Shown here piece by piece: positions 1 through 7,923 of a stretch of 38,599 nt of DNA (positions within the stretch are counted from its first letter, which is position 1; each line of letters opens with the position of its first letter). The position numbers were made by a program, and so were the translations under genes. The notes under the pieces were generated by a model. That model worked only from the letters and a program-made list of their open reading frames with translations, was not told the origin of the DNA and did no database searches. Source of the DNA: an uncultured Parafilimonas sp. (GTDB lineage Bacteria > Bacteroidota > Bacteroidia > Chitinophagales > Chitinophagaceae); NCBI GenBank assembly GCA_937892395.1, contig CALAGJ010000185.1:1-38599 (forward strand), read 5' to 3'.

Positions 1-43
1 CTTTTTTAGCGACTTTTTTTGCGGCTTTTTTTGCTGTTGCCAT
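1..43 (-). CDS. Lys/Ala-rich protein, N-terminus only
   Basis: The reading frame opens with ATG at 41-43 on the minus strand and runs off the window edge. The 14 visible residues are M-A-T followed by alternating Ala, Lys and Val (MATAKKAAKKVAKK). Such a tail is typical of histone H1-like or HU-like DNA-binding proteins, but 14 residues cannot settle the family. It lies downstream of rplU-rpmA on the same strand and has its own promoter-like sequence at 77-107, so it is probably transcribed separately. Confidence 0.6.
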   Translation of the reverse strand, partial: MATAKKAAKKVAKK

Positions 44-76
44 TTTTTTAAATTTAATTGTTAGTAAATAATAAAT

Positions 77-107
77 TAAAGATATGTAGTTTATTTACAC
101 AACCAAA
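77..107 (-). promoter_or_regulatory. Bacteroidota-type promoter for the Lys/Ala-rich gene
   Basis: Read on the minus strand, TTTG (107-104) is followed by 19 nt and then TATCTTTA (84-77). This matches the phylum consensus TTG-N19-TAnnTTTG with one mismatch at the last base. It sits in the space between the rpmA stop and the next ATG. The call rests on pattern only. Confidence 0.5.
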
Positions 108-118
108 TTTTACAAAAA

Positions 119-379
119 TTATTGAGCAGCAAGTTCAACAGATACAAATGTTCTATTCTCTCTTCCTTTGCGAAATGTTACCATGCCATCAGTCAATGCA
201 AATAGTGTAAAATCTCTTCCTACACCAACATTTTTTCCGGGATGATATTCAGTTCCTCTTTGGCGTAAAATTATGTTGCCTGCTTCGGCTGCTTGGCCAC
301 CATATATTTTGATGCCCAATCTTTTGCTTTGAGAATCACGACCATTTTTTACGCTACCTTCACCTTTCTTGTGTGCCAT
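119..379 (-). CDS. rpmA: 50S ribosomal protein L27
   Basis: L27 lies near the peptidyl-transferase centre of the 50S subunit, where its N-terminal tail approaches the P-site tRNA. The 86-residue product begins MAHKKGEGS and continues with the family blocks DSQSKRLGIK, GNIILRQRGT and HPGKNVGVGRD, and it has the expected length. The N-terminus starts directly with the conserved AHKK sequence, without the cleavable extension found in Firmicutes. It follows rplU after 24 nt on the same strand, the near-universal rplU-rpmA order, so both are probably read from the promoter upstream of rplU. Confidence 0.97.
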   Translation of the reverse strand: MAHKKGEGSVKNGRDSQSKRLGIKIYGGQAAEAGNIILRQRGTEYHPGKNVGVGRDFTLFALTDGMVTFRKGRENRTFVSVELAAQ

Positions 380-403
380 TGTTAATTATTTTTTTCAAAT
401 TGC

Positions 404-709
404 CTAAGCAATACTTTCAATTTTGATTTGAGTGTGCTGTGTACGATGCCCCCGCTTTTTACGAAAACCTTTTCTTCTTTTCATTTTAAAAGCAATAACG
501 GTATCAGCTTTTACCATTTCATTCAAGATGGTTGCCTTTATAGTAGCTTTTGCATCTGCACCTGAGGATATTTTGCCATCACGATCTACAAACAGAACTT
601 CATTGAGTTCTATGGAATCTCCTGTCTTGCCATTTAGGTGTGGCACATACAGACTTTGACCCTCTTCCACCCTGTATTGCTGACCGGCAATTTTTACAAC
701 TGCGAACAT
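404..709 (-). CDS. rplU: 50S ribosomal protein L21
   Basis: L21 binds 23S rRNA and is encoded with L27 in most bacteria. The 101-residue product starts MFAVVKIAGQQYRVEEGQ, the usual L21 opening, and ends with the basic RNA-binding block KMKRRKGFRKKRGHRT, also typical. Length and start fit the family. It is the first gene of a minus-strand pair with rpmA, and a TAnnTTTG box lies 22 nt upstream of the ATG. Immediately upstream of that is the 1.5-kb stretch with a decayed methyltransferase. Confidence 0.97.
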   Translation of the reverse strand: MFAVVKIAGQQYRVEEGQSLYVPHLNGKTGDSIELNEVLFVDRDGKISSGADAKATIKATILNEMVKADTVIAFKMKRRKGFRKKRGHRTQHTQIKIESIA

Positions 710-730
710 AAATTTAAAAAATTAGGACGG

Positions 731-738
731 CAAAAGTA
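731..738 (-). promoter_or_regulatory. -7 box of the rplU-rpmA promoter
   Basis: The minus strand reads TACTTTTG, an exact match to TAnnTTTG, 21 nt before the rplU start codon. The nearest TTG lies about 23 nt upstream of the box, a little far for the usual 19-nt spacing, so the -33 element is uncertain. Confidence 0.5.
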
Positions 739-1090
739 GGGGAAACCACTTGTTGGATGTACAAAAAACTAAAAAAAATCAATATTTATCGGGTTTTATG
801 CGCCTTTTCCAGTGCAAATGAAGTGATTCAAAAGGAAATCTGAAGTAAATAATCTGCTTTTGGCTAGGCGAAATGGCGGATTATTAGCACAAAAGTTCAT
901 TTGGAAAACAAATGTTTGATTAACCACTAAACTGTCATAGAAGCAAGTAACCTGCCATTTTACCAAACCAATCTTTCATTGTTCTTTTCGGTCATCAAGC
1001 GGTCTGTCTGTGGTGCGGTTAGGTAGGCATGCTCTTTTGCAAACTTTGGTTTGAGCTTGGCTTTGTGTTGCTTGCAAATATGTATGACTA

Positions 1091-1192
1091 CTAAGCATTG
1101 GCATTGGTCTTGTCAATTGATTTAATTACTCTACCCCATGCTGTTAGTGCAGGTAAAAATTGTTGTAATAGTTTGCTGTTTTTGTCCTCCAT
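1091..1192 (-). other. 33-codon open frame overlapping the methyltransferase tail
   Basis: An ATG at 1190-1192 on the minus strand opens a frame reading MEDKNSKLLQQFLPALTAWG, then 13 more residues, and stops at 1091. It overlaps the tail of the methyltransferase frame in another phase. In restriction-modification pairs the endonuclease often starts this way, so it may be the stump of the cognate restriction gene. I do not recognise a nuclease motif, and it could equally be chance. Confidence 0.25.
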
Positions 1193-1988
1193 TTATCAAA
1201 TAGTTTTTTGGATTTATAGGAAATTTAAAGTTGTCCGATTCTTTGAAACAGTCCTCTAAAATAATTTCATAATAAAATTCTGTCTCGGATTTTTCTTTCC
1301 CTTTAATTTTTGATTTGTGTTTTAATTCAATGGATTTTATTTCGGATTAGTGTCCTGCTAAATTTATTGGTATATTTCTACCACCAGAATAAATTAAAAG
1401 TCTTGTTGCATCTAGAATGCCTGATGGAAAGACTTTAACGGTATTGTTACTTTCAATTGCGTGGATATAAAATGTGTTGCTTGTCTTTAATGTTTTGAGT
1501 TCTTTAGCAAGGCAAAAACCAAGGGTTACTTTAATGTCTGTTAGTGGTGCTTCGTTTTCAATAAATAAAGAAAACTGTTTTTTGTCTATGAAACCTGATA
1601 TTTTGTTTCTGAATAATTCTGCTGTTGCAGGATCCTCTATTTCTGATTTCCTCTTTTTGCCGATATTTAAAAAATCTTATTCTTGGTCTATTCCTAAAAA
1701 CCGTCTGTTTGATAAGTTTGCAGCAATACCGGTCGTGCTTCCACCAGTAAAAGGGTCAAGTATCCAAACATTCAGTTTAGTTGAAGCTAAAATCAAACGA
1801 GTCAAATTAGAAAGTCTTTTTTGTGTTGGATGTTTACCACAAGCTTTTTCCCAAGGAGCAATTGCAGGAAGTTTCCAAACATCTTTCATTTGTTTGTCGT
1901 CATTTAATTGCTTCATTAATTCATAGTTGTAATAATGAGGAACATTCTCACTGTTCCTAGTCCAAATAATTTGTTCGGTTGAATACAT
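1131..1988 (-). pseudogene. Decayed beta-class DNA methyltransferase
   Basis: The frame from 1988 downward begins MYSTEQIIWTRNSENVPHYY and contains the conserved C-terminal part of beta-class amino-methyltransferases: a KHPTQKR block (normally KHPTQKP, followed by L and then R-I-I), then the AdoMet-binding motif DPFTGGSTTGIAA and the FLGIDQE strand end. A TAA at 1677-1679 interrupts the frame immediately after that motif, but the same frame continues in protein-like sequence (DFLNIGKKRKSEIEDPATAE and beyond) to a second TAA at 1347-1349, then on to a TAG at 1131-1133. The N-terminal half with the catalytic (D/N/S)PP(Y/W) motif is missing; the upstream sequence shows no such motif. It is therefore a 5'-truncated remnant with two internal stops. 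Target sequence is unknown. The plus-strand open frame across 1474-1926 is its shadow. Confidence 0.8.
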
Positions 1989-2181
1989 GGTCGTCCCTTA
2001 AAAAGTACTTTCTAATGGACGAATATCTATAATGTACTAATGAAATGCTCCCTTTTATTTGAACTACAAAAATTGATATAATTATATGATTTTTATGTAC
2101 CATGGGGTCTCAAAAAATGAATATCGTTATTCACTTACCCATTTGACCACCCACAAAAAAATAATTTTTATGCACAAATAT

Positions 2182-2211
2182 TTTGAATACTAAATACTGC
2201 TATCAACTTTG
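2182..2211 (+). promoter_or_regulatory. Candidate promoter for mrdA-rodA
   Basis: TTTG (2182-2185) is followed by 18 nt and CAACTTTG (2204-2211), close to TTG-N19-TAnnTTTG with one mismatch. It would place the start of transcription about 30 nt before the mrdA ATG. No mre gene lies upstream, so mrdA needs a promoter of its own here. Confidence 0.4.
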
Positions 2212-2248
2212 CACATAAGGAATTTATAAAAAAGGTTCTTCTTCATTT

Positions 2249-4339
2249 ATGAGTGTTTACAACCAGTCAAGAAGTAGAGTGGTGCAGGTCATCTTTCTTG
2301 CTGTATTTTTAATCATCATTTTTCAGTTAATCAACCTCCAACTGTTTTCATCTGACTATGGCATACAGGCAGAAAACAATGCCATTTATAGAAAAGTAGA
2401 ATACCCGGACAGGGGCATTGTATATGACTATAAAGGCAAGGCCATTATGGAAAATACCATTATGTATGATTTAATGGTTACGCCCAGTGAAATAAAAGGG
2501 GCAGACACTTTTACCCTTTGCAATATCCTCAATATAGACACGGCAGAGTTTAAGAAAAGAATTGTAACTTGTATTATAAAAAACACCAAGTATAAACCCA
2601 GTATATTTGAGCCATTGGTATCTAAAGAAGTGTATGCCCGCATCAATGAAAATATTTATAAGCTGCCCGGTTTTGGCATTACCGAAAGACCGGTACGCAG
2701 CTATCCTTATCACTGTGGAGCACATTTCTTAGGATATATTGGAGAAGTGGATACCGCTTTTCTTAGAAAGCATGCTGGAGAGGGCTACACCTCCGGCGAT
2801 TTTACCGGACTGAGCGGTCTGGAGCGCAGTTATGAAAAAGTACTAATGGGGCAGCGGGGTGTTACAAGATTTATTCGGGATAATAAAAGCCGCATACAAG
2901 GTCCTTATGAAAGTGGCAGATTTGATACTGCTGCCATAGCCGGCAAAGCATTATACACCAGTGTAGATGTAGAAGTACAAGCGCTTGCAGAAAAATTACT
3001 CAAAAATAAAATTGGTGCCGCAGTGGCCATCAATCCAAAAACAGGAGGCATTATAGCCATGGCTTCTGCCCCCTCATTCGATCCACAGGCACTTACGGGC
3101 AAAGACCGCAGAAAAAATTTCAGCCGCTTTTTTGTGGACACTGCCACACCACTGTTAAACCGTGCTATCAAAGGTCAATACCCGCCCGGTTCTACATATA
3201 AACCATTGGGTGCATTGGTGGCTTTAGATGAAGGATTAATAACCCCGTCATTTGGTTATGGATGTGGTGGTGCCTACTACTCCTGTGGCCGCCCGGTTAA
3301 ATGTACACACCACGGTGGTGGCCATGCTGCCAATCTTCGTTTGGCCATTGCCAACAGTTGCAATTCATACTTTGTACATGTATTCAGAATGGCGTTGGAC
3401 AATGATGCATACCCCAATCCGCAAGCGGGATACATTAAATGGAAAGAATATATGAATGCATTTGGACTGGGTGTAAAACTTCAAATTGATTTACCCTCAG
3501 AAGATAAAGGCAGCATACCAGACACTGCCCGATATAATAAAGATTTTGGTGGTTTTGCCAGATGGAACAGTTGCAATATGCTCACTCTTGGCATTGGTCA
3601 GGATAGAATGACCGCCACACCGCTGCAAATGGCAAACCTCATGGCCATCATTGCCAACAAAGGCTATTACTATACCCCACATTTTGTGGATAGTATAGAA
3701 AATGAAAACAAGATAGATAAAGAAATGCTGGCGCCATATAGAATAAAGCATAAAGTAACCAATATAGCTGATAGTGCTTTTCAGGCAGTGCATTTGGGCA
3801 TGCATGATGTTACCATTTATGGCACAGCCACCAGGGTAAAAATTGATGGAGTAGATATATGCGCTAAAACAGGTACTGCACAAAATCCACATGGCAAAAA
3901 TCACTCCCTTTTTGTGGCATTTGCTCCCATGGAAAATCCTACCATAGCAGTAGCGGTCATAGTAGAAAATGCAGGATATGGTGCCACATGGGCTGCACCT
4001 ATTGCTTCTTTAATGATGGAGCAATACCTTCGTGATAGTCTCTCCACCAAGCGACAGGCAGAAGTAGATCGAATTGCTCAGGTAGACCTCATACCTGCCG
4101 CTATGAAGCATTGGTACTATATGAAAGACAGTGTACGACGTGTAAAACAGATTACGATAAATGCCGATACCGTACCCGTTATCAAAAATCCGGCTGTAAC
4201 CAAACCCATACAGTTTGACCCCGAAGCAGAACCCGATAGAAATGGAGATAAAGACACTAATGCTACATTTAAACCAACAGAAATGATACTGCCAGACACC
4301 GCCAAGCGCATCAAACCAAAAAAGAACGGACATGGCTAA
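2249..4339 (+). CDS. mrdA: Penicillin-binding protein 2 (peptidoglycan transpeptidase)
   Basis: This class B PBP cross-links peptidoglycan during side-wall elongation, working with RodA. The 696-residue protein has one N-terminal membrane anchor (about residues 10-27), a dimerisation domain with the YPDRGIVYD block, and a transpeptidase domain. All three active-site motifs are visible: S315-T-Y-K318 in PPGSTYKP, S370-C-N372, and K540-T-G. The C-terminal 80 residues after the domain are rich in Pro, Asp and Lys and look disordered. The last 8 nt overlap the rodA start, the usual arrangement. In relatives mreB-mreC-mreD commonly precede this pair; here they are absent and a decayed methyltransferase stands in their place. 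The ATG follows an AT-rich leader with no clear ribosome-binding site. Confidence 0.95.
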   Translation: MSVYNQSRSRVVQVIFLAVFLIIIFQLINLQLFSSDYGIQAENNAIYRKVEYPDRGIVYDYKGKAIMENTIMYDLMVTPSEIKGADTFTLCNILNIDTAEFKKRIVTCIIKNTKYKPSIFEPLVSKEVYARINENIYKLPGFGITERPVRSYPYHCGAHFLGYIGEVDTAFLRKHAGEGYTSGDFTGLSGLERSYEKVLMGQRGVTRFIRDNKSRIQGPYESGRFDTAAIAGKALYTSVDVEVQALAEKLLKNKIGAAVAINPKTGGIIAMASAPSFDPQALTGKDRRKNFSRFFVDTATPLLNRAIKGQYPPGSTYKPLGALVALDEGLITPSFGYGCGGAYYSCGRPVKCTHHGGGHAANLRLAIANSCNSYFVHVFRMALDNDAYPNPQAGYIKWKEYMNAFGLGVKLQIDLPSEDKGSIPDTARYNKDFGGFARWNSCNMLTLGIGQDRMTATPLQMANLMAIIANKGYYYTPHFVDSIENENKIDKEMLAPYRIKHKVTNIADSAFQAVHLGMHDVTIYGTATRVKIDGVDICAKTGTAQNPHGKNHSLFVAFAPMENPTIAVAVIVENAGYGATWAAPIASLMMEQYLRDSLSTKRQAEVDRIAQVDLIPAAMKHWYYMKDSVRRVKQITINADTVPVIKNPAVTKPIQFDPEAEPDRNGDKDTNATFKPTEMILPDTAKRIKPKKNGHG

Positions 4340-5678
4340 AGCATATACCAAAGAGGTTTCAAAAGGGGTGGATTGGCTCATGATTTGGCTATACCTCATT
4401 TTAGTAAGTGTAGGCATTCTTTGCATATTTATGGCAGAGTACAACCCTGCCACTTTTAAAATGACCTCATTTTATACAGGAGATGCCAACTATAGCAAGC
4501 AGCTTATTTTTTTTGGTGTCTGCATGATGGCCGCCATATTTATCATACTTAGCGATAGCAAACTCTACCCTGCCTTTGCAAACCTCATGTATGCAGGAGG
4601 CATCCTGCTCATGCTGGCAACATTTGTAATTGGTAAAGAAATAAATGGCAGCAAAAGCTGGATTCCAATAGGCGGTGGTTTTAATTTACAAGCCGCAGAG
4701 CTTTGCAAAATCTTCACCTCACTGGCCCTGGCCAAATACCTCAGCCTTACCGATACTGATTTTACCAAACTACGCTCTCAGGCCATAGCTGCAGTGCTGG
4801 CCCTCAGCCCCGCACTCCTTTCTATTCTACAAAATGAAACCGGATTAGCCCTGGTCTATACAAGTTTTTTTATTGTAATGTATAGAGAAGGTCTGCCCGG
4901 CATTTTATTGGTCATTGGATTTTCTATTGCCGCTTTAGTGGTGGCCACCCTTGTAGTAGAGCCCAATACATTAGCTATTATACTTACAGCCATAGCAGGC
5001 ATTATCCTATATATATTCAGAAAATTATTAAAGAAAGACAGACGCCTGCTCGTCATGATTATAGGTATATGGATAGCCTGTGTAGGCATACAAAGATTTG
5101 CAGTGCCTTACATATTTAATAATGTATTTTATTGCTATCAAAGCCAGCGCATATATAGCATGGTAGGCAAGGAGTATGACTGCTCTCAAAACAAAAAAGC
5201 GCAAGAAGCCAGTGCCGCCGGGCAAACCACCATAGTGCCGGACGATTACAATGTACGGCAAAGCAAAATAGCCATAGGCTCCGGTGGTTTTGCCGGAAAA
5301 GGATTTTTAAAAGGCACACAAACCCGGGGCAAATACGTACCCGAGCAAAGTACAGATTTCATCTTTACATCACTTGCCGAAGCATTTGGTTTTATTGGGG
5401 CATTTATATTCTTAGGTTTATACCTGCTCATGCTCTTTCGCATTACCATTATAGCAGAAAGACAGCGCAGCACATTCAGCCGGGTATATGCCTACAGTGT
5501 AGCATCCATCATCTTTTTTCATATAGCAGTAAATATATGTATGACGCTGGGTTTATTTCCCGTTATCGGCATTACACTACCCCTCATCAGTTATGGAGGT
5601 TCTTCTCTACTCACATTTACAGTCATGATTTTCATACTCATCCGTTTAGATGCAGATCGGCAGATGGTGCTGCGCTAA
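4332..5678 (+). CDS. rodA: RodA, SEDS-family peptidoglycan glycosyltransferase
   Basis: RodA polymerises lipid II into glycan strands for elongation and works with PBP2, encoded just upstream. The 448-residue product is strongly hydrophobic with about ten membrane segments. Family marks are YVPEQSTDFIF starting at residue 335, in the large periplasmic loop carrying the catalytic Asp region, and the C-terminal signature GLFPVIGITLPLISYGGSS (LISYGG from residue 418). Its ATG overlaps the end of mrdA by 8 nt, indicating translational coupling. The loop before YVPEQ has a longish polar insert (about residues 270-310). FtsW is the main alternative, but the PBP2 partner favours RodA. Confidence 0.94.
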   Translation: MAKAYTKEVSKGVDWLMIWLYLILVSVGILCIFMAEYNPATFKMTSFYTGDANYSKQLIFFGVCMMAAIFIILSDSKLYPAFANLMYAGGILLMLATFVIGKEINGSKSWIPIGGGFNLQAAELCKIFTSLALAKYLSLTDTDFTKLRSQAIAAVLALSPALLSILQNETGLALVYTSFFIVMYREGLPGILLVIGFSIAALVVATLVVEPNTLAIILTAIAGIILYIFRKLLKKDRRLLVMIIGIWIACVGIQRFAVPYIFNNVFYCYQSQRIYSMVGKEYDCSQNKKAQEASAAGQTTIVPDDYNVRQSKIAIGSGGFAGKGFLKGTQTRGKYVPEQSTDFIFTSLAEAFGFIGAFIFLGLYLLMLFRITIIAERQRSTFSRVYAYSVASIIFFHIAVNICMTLGLFPVIGITLPLISYGGSSLLTFTVMIFILIRLDADRQMVLR

Positions 5679-5711
5679 GCAACTGCACATACCAAGTCAT
5701 ACGTATCTATA

Positions 5712-5760
5712 TTTCAGGTTTCAGGTATGAGGTATGAGGTTTCAGGTATGAGGTTTGGAG
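5712..5760 (+). repeat. Seven tandem heptamers
   Basis: The sequence divides exactly into 7-nt units: TTTCAGG, TTTCAGG, TATGAGG, TATGAGG, TTTCAGG, TATGAGG, TTTGGAG. Two unit types alternate irregularly and the last is degenerate. It lies in the 185-nt gap between rodA and rnhB and encodes nothing obvious. Confidence 0.85.
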
Positions 5761-5863
5761 TTTAATTGATTTTGCAGTCCAGCTTGTCCATTCTTGCTGA
5801 TGGTATGTACATTGGTGTATAAATTTTTATACTGCTGTATCTACAACTGCTGATATTTGACCC

Positions 5864-6466
5864 ATGAGTTTAAGGGCATTTTTAGAGGAGGGGGGCATAG
5901 AGGCAGGCATTGATGAAGCCGGTAGAGGTTGCTATGCAGGAGCCGTATTTGCAGCTGCTGTTGTTTTACCAAAAGATTTCTATCACCCATTATTGAATGA
6001 CAGTAAGCAAGTAAAAGCTGCAGACAGAAGTATAATAAAATCATTTATTGAAGCAAATGCATTGTGCTATGCAGTAGCAAGTACAGAAGTGGCGGTCATT
6101 GATAAGGTCAATATTTTGCAAGCTACCTATTTGGCCATGCATCAGGCTTTACAGCTATTAAGATTGACGCCCGACAGACTACTGGTAGATGGCAATCGAT
6201 TTGTAAAATGGCAGCAAGTGCCTCATCATTGTATCATAAAAGGCGATGGCATTTATGCATCGATAGCTGCGGCAAGCATTTTGGCAAAAACCTATAGGGA
6301 TGCATATATGGAAAGATTAGATACCGAGTTTCCCCAGTATGGCTGGAAGCAAAACAAAGGCTATGGTACAACACAGCATAGAAATGCCATATCCTTGCAT
6401 GGTTTAAGTAGGCACCACCGAAAAAGTTTTAAGATTGTTCCTATTCAAATGCAACTCAATTTTTGA
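5864..6466 (+). CDS. rnhB: Ribonuclease HII
   Basis: RNase HII nicks RNA-DNA hybrids and starts removal of ribonucleotides misincorporated in DNA. The 200-residue protein carries the acidic catalytic set: D17-E18 in GIDEAGRG, D109 in LLVDGN and D128 in IIKGDG, followed by the conserved YASIAAASILAK helix. GRG after the first acids is the type 2 signature that recognises the RNA-DNA junction. A C-terminal GYGTTQHRNAI block and a basic tail are as expected. It begins a tight plus-strand run with the RlpA-like gene 4 nt downstream. Confidence 0.96.
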   Translation: MSLRAFLEEGGIEAGIDEAGRGCYAGAVFAAAVVLPKDFYHPLLNDSKQVKAADRSIIKSFIEANALCYAVASTEVAVIDKVNILQATYLAMHQALQLLRLTPDRLLVDGNRFVKWQQVPHHCIIKGDGIYASIAAASILAKTYRDAYMERLDTEFPQYGWKQNKGYGTTQHRNAISLHGLSRHHRKSFKIVPIQMQLNF

Positions 6467-6470
6467 AACT

Positions 6471-6833
6471 ATGAAAAGCTGTTTAGTTTATTTAGTTGCT
6501 TGTATGCTCTTTTTTTCATCCTGTGCGCATTATATCAGCGAAGCTGGCAAAGCTTCATATTATGCAGATAAGTTTGAAGGAAGAGCAACTGCAAGTGGAG
6601 AAAAATTTCATCAACACAAAAAAACCGGAGCACACCGCACCCTTCCCTTTGGCACCAAAGTAAAAGTAACCAATACGGCTACGGGCAAAACAACAAAAGT
6701 TCGGATCAACGATAGAGGCCCTTTTGTCAATGGTCGCATTATAGACCTAAGCAAAAGGGCTGCAAAAAAAATTAATATGTTACAAGTAGGTGTAGCAGAA
6801 ATCACTATTAGGTATAAATTAAAGAAAATTTGA
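6471..6833 (+). CDS. RlpA-like septal ring lipoprotein (double-psi beta-barrel)
   Basis: RlpA proteins bind or cleave naked glycan strands at the division site and sit in the outer membrane. Starting at the ATG at 6471 (4 nt after the rnhB stop) gives 120 residues with a clean lipoprotein signal: hydrophobic stretch, then lipobox FSSC with Cys18. An upstream in-frame ATG at 6435 would overlap rnhB and spoil the signal peptide, so it is rejected. The double-psi beta-barrel follows, with ASYYADKFEGRATASGE and the catalytic-Asp region VRINDRGPFVNGRIIDLS. The C-terminal SPOR domain of larger homologues is absent. Whether it is enzymatic cannot be told from sequence. Confidence 0.88.
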   Translation: MKSCLVYLVACMLFFSSCAHYISEAGKASYYADKFEGRATASGEKFHQHKKTGAHRTLPFGTKVKVTNTATGKTTKVRINDRGPFVNGRIIDLSKRAAKKINMLQVGVAEITIRYKLKKI

Positions 6834-7918
6834 AGCCCCTTATTTTTACGGTTACCAATGATCTGGTATATGACCAAAGGATGCAGCGCATTTGCCACTC
6901 ACTTGCCGTGGAGGGTTATGATGTAGTATTGGTGGGGCGAAAACTATCATCATCCCCGGCATTGGCGCATAGCAGTTTTAAACAGATAAGACTAACCTGC
7001 TTTATCAACTCCGGATTTTTATTTTATGCAGAATATAATATTCGGCTGTTTATCTTTTTATTGTTTTCAAAAGCAGCGTTAATTTGTGCTATTGATTTAG
7101 ACACCATAGCACCAGTATGGCTTGCATCTACAATTAAGCATACAAAAAGAGTGTATGATGCGCATGAACTTTTTACAGAACAAAAAGAAATCATAACCCG
7201 ACCTTTTATACATTCTATTTGGAAAAAAATAGAAGCATTTTTTGTACCTCGTTTTCCAAAGGGTTATACAGTAAATCTATTTATTGTAGAAGAATTAAAA
7301 AAAAGATATCAGGTAGAATATGCAGTAGTGAGAAATTTGCCCATACACAGCGAAACAACCATTGAACCAGCTTCTGAAAAATTTCTAATCTATCAAGGCG
7401 CTGTCAATGAAGGGAGAAGTTTTGAAACACTCATACCCGCTATGCAGCAAATAGATATTCCCTTGCATATATATGGAGATGGAAATTTTTATCTGCAAAC
7501 AGCTGCACTAATCAAGCATTACAAGTTAGAGCATAAAGTGATCCTAAAAGGCAAGTTATTGCCGGAGGCACTAAAAAAAATAACTCCTCAAGCATTTGCA
7601 GCCATCATGCTATTTGAAGATACCGGATTGAATCAATATCAATCGCTGGCCAATAGATTTTTTGACTATATCATGGCCGGCGTGCCTCAGCTTTGTATAA
7701 ACTTTCCGGAGTACAAACGCATTAACGACCGATACGAAATAGCAGTAGCCATTGAAGATACCACAGTAGCATCCATTGTAGCTGGCATACACAGGCTGCA
7801 AAATGATTGTAAACGATATGAACAGTTACAAAAAAATTGTGTTATTGCAAGAAAAGCACTTTGTTGGCAGGAAGAAAGTCAGGTGCTTTTAAATTTTTAT
7901 AAGGAAATTCTCTGCTAA
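6830..7918 (+). CDS. Glycosyltransferase (GT4-like), TTG start
   Basis: This is a GT-B fold glycosyltransferase of 362 residues. The N-terminus FTVTNDLVYDQRMQRICHSL is the conserved opening of a Bacteroidota GT4 group, and YDAHELFTE is the mid-domain motif. The C-terminal domain has the donor-site stretch LANRFFDYIMAGVP, in the place of the usual EXG-type motif. The frame begins with TTG at 6830, overlapping the rlpA-like stop as TTGA; the next Met lies beyond conserved residues, so TTG is probably the true start and coupled to the upstream gene. The acceptor and sugar are unknown. It is followed 5 nt later by a second glycosyltransferase, so the two may act in sequence on one glycan. Confidence 0.82.
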   Translation: MKPLIFTVTNDLVYDQRMQRICHSLAVEGYDVVLVGRKLSSSPALAHSSFKQIRLTCFINSGFLFYAEYNIRLFIFLLFSKAALICAIDLDTIAPVWLASTIKHTKRVYDAHELFTEQKEIITRPFIHSIWKKIEAFFVPRFPKGYTVNLFIVEELKKRYQVEYAVVRNLPIHSETTIEPASEKFLIYQGAVNEGRSFETLIPAMQQIDIPLHIYGDGNFYLQTAALIKHYKLEHKVILKGKLLPEALKKITPQAFAAIMLFEDTGLNQYQSLANRFFDYIMAGVPQLCINFPEYKRINDRYEIAVAIEDTTVASIVAGIHRLQNDCKRYEQLQKNCVIARKALCWQEESQVLLNFYKEILC

Positions 7919-7923
7919 CAATC

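Larger units (their letters stand above)
710..2248. other. 1.5-kb region without an intact gene
   Basis: This stretch separates rplU from mrdA. It holds a broken DNA methyltransferase (1131-1988, minus), a 33-codon open frame overlapping its tail (1091-1192, minus) and the mrdA promoter near 2182-2211. Between about 740 and 1090 I see no coding frame. There is a 7-bp inverted repeat (848-854 with 879-885) and a stretch around 985-1080 that looks like the dispersed intergenic sequence common in Bacteroidota accessory regions; that last point is from memory, not from a search. Confidence 0.7.

Noticed and set aside
848..885. 7-bp inverted repeat AATAATC/GATTATT
   Set aside because: Arms are short and AT-rich with a 24-nt spacer; in DNA this AT-rich such pairs arise often by chance.
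1474..1926. 150-codon plus-strand open frame
   Set aside because: It is the mirror of the methyltransferase remnant on the minus strand, whose conserved motifs prove the coding strand. The plus product is low in charged residues and has no recognisable motif.
3497..4453. Two minus-strand open frames of 135 and 147 codons
   Set aside because: Both are antisense to mrdA and the start of rodA, cross the KTG motif region, and show no motif of their own.
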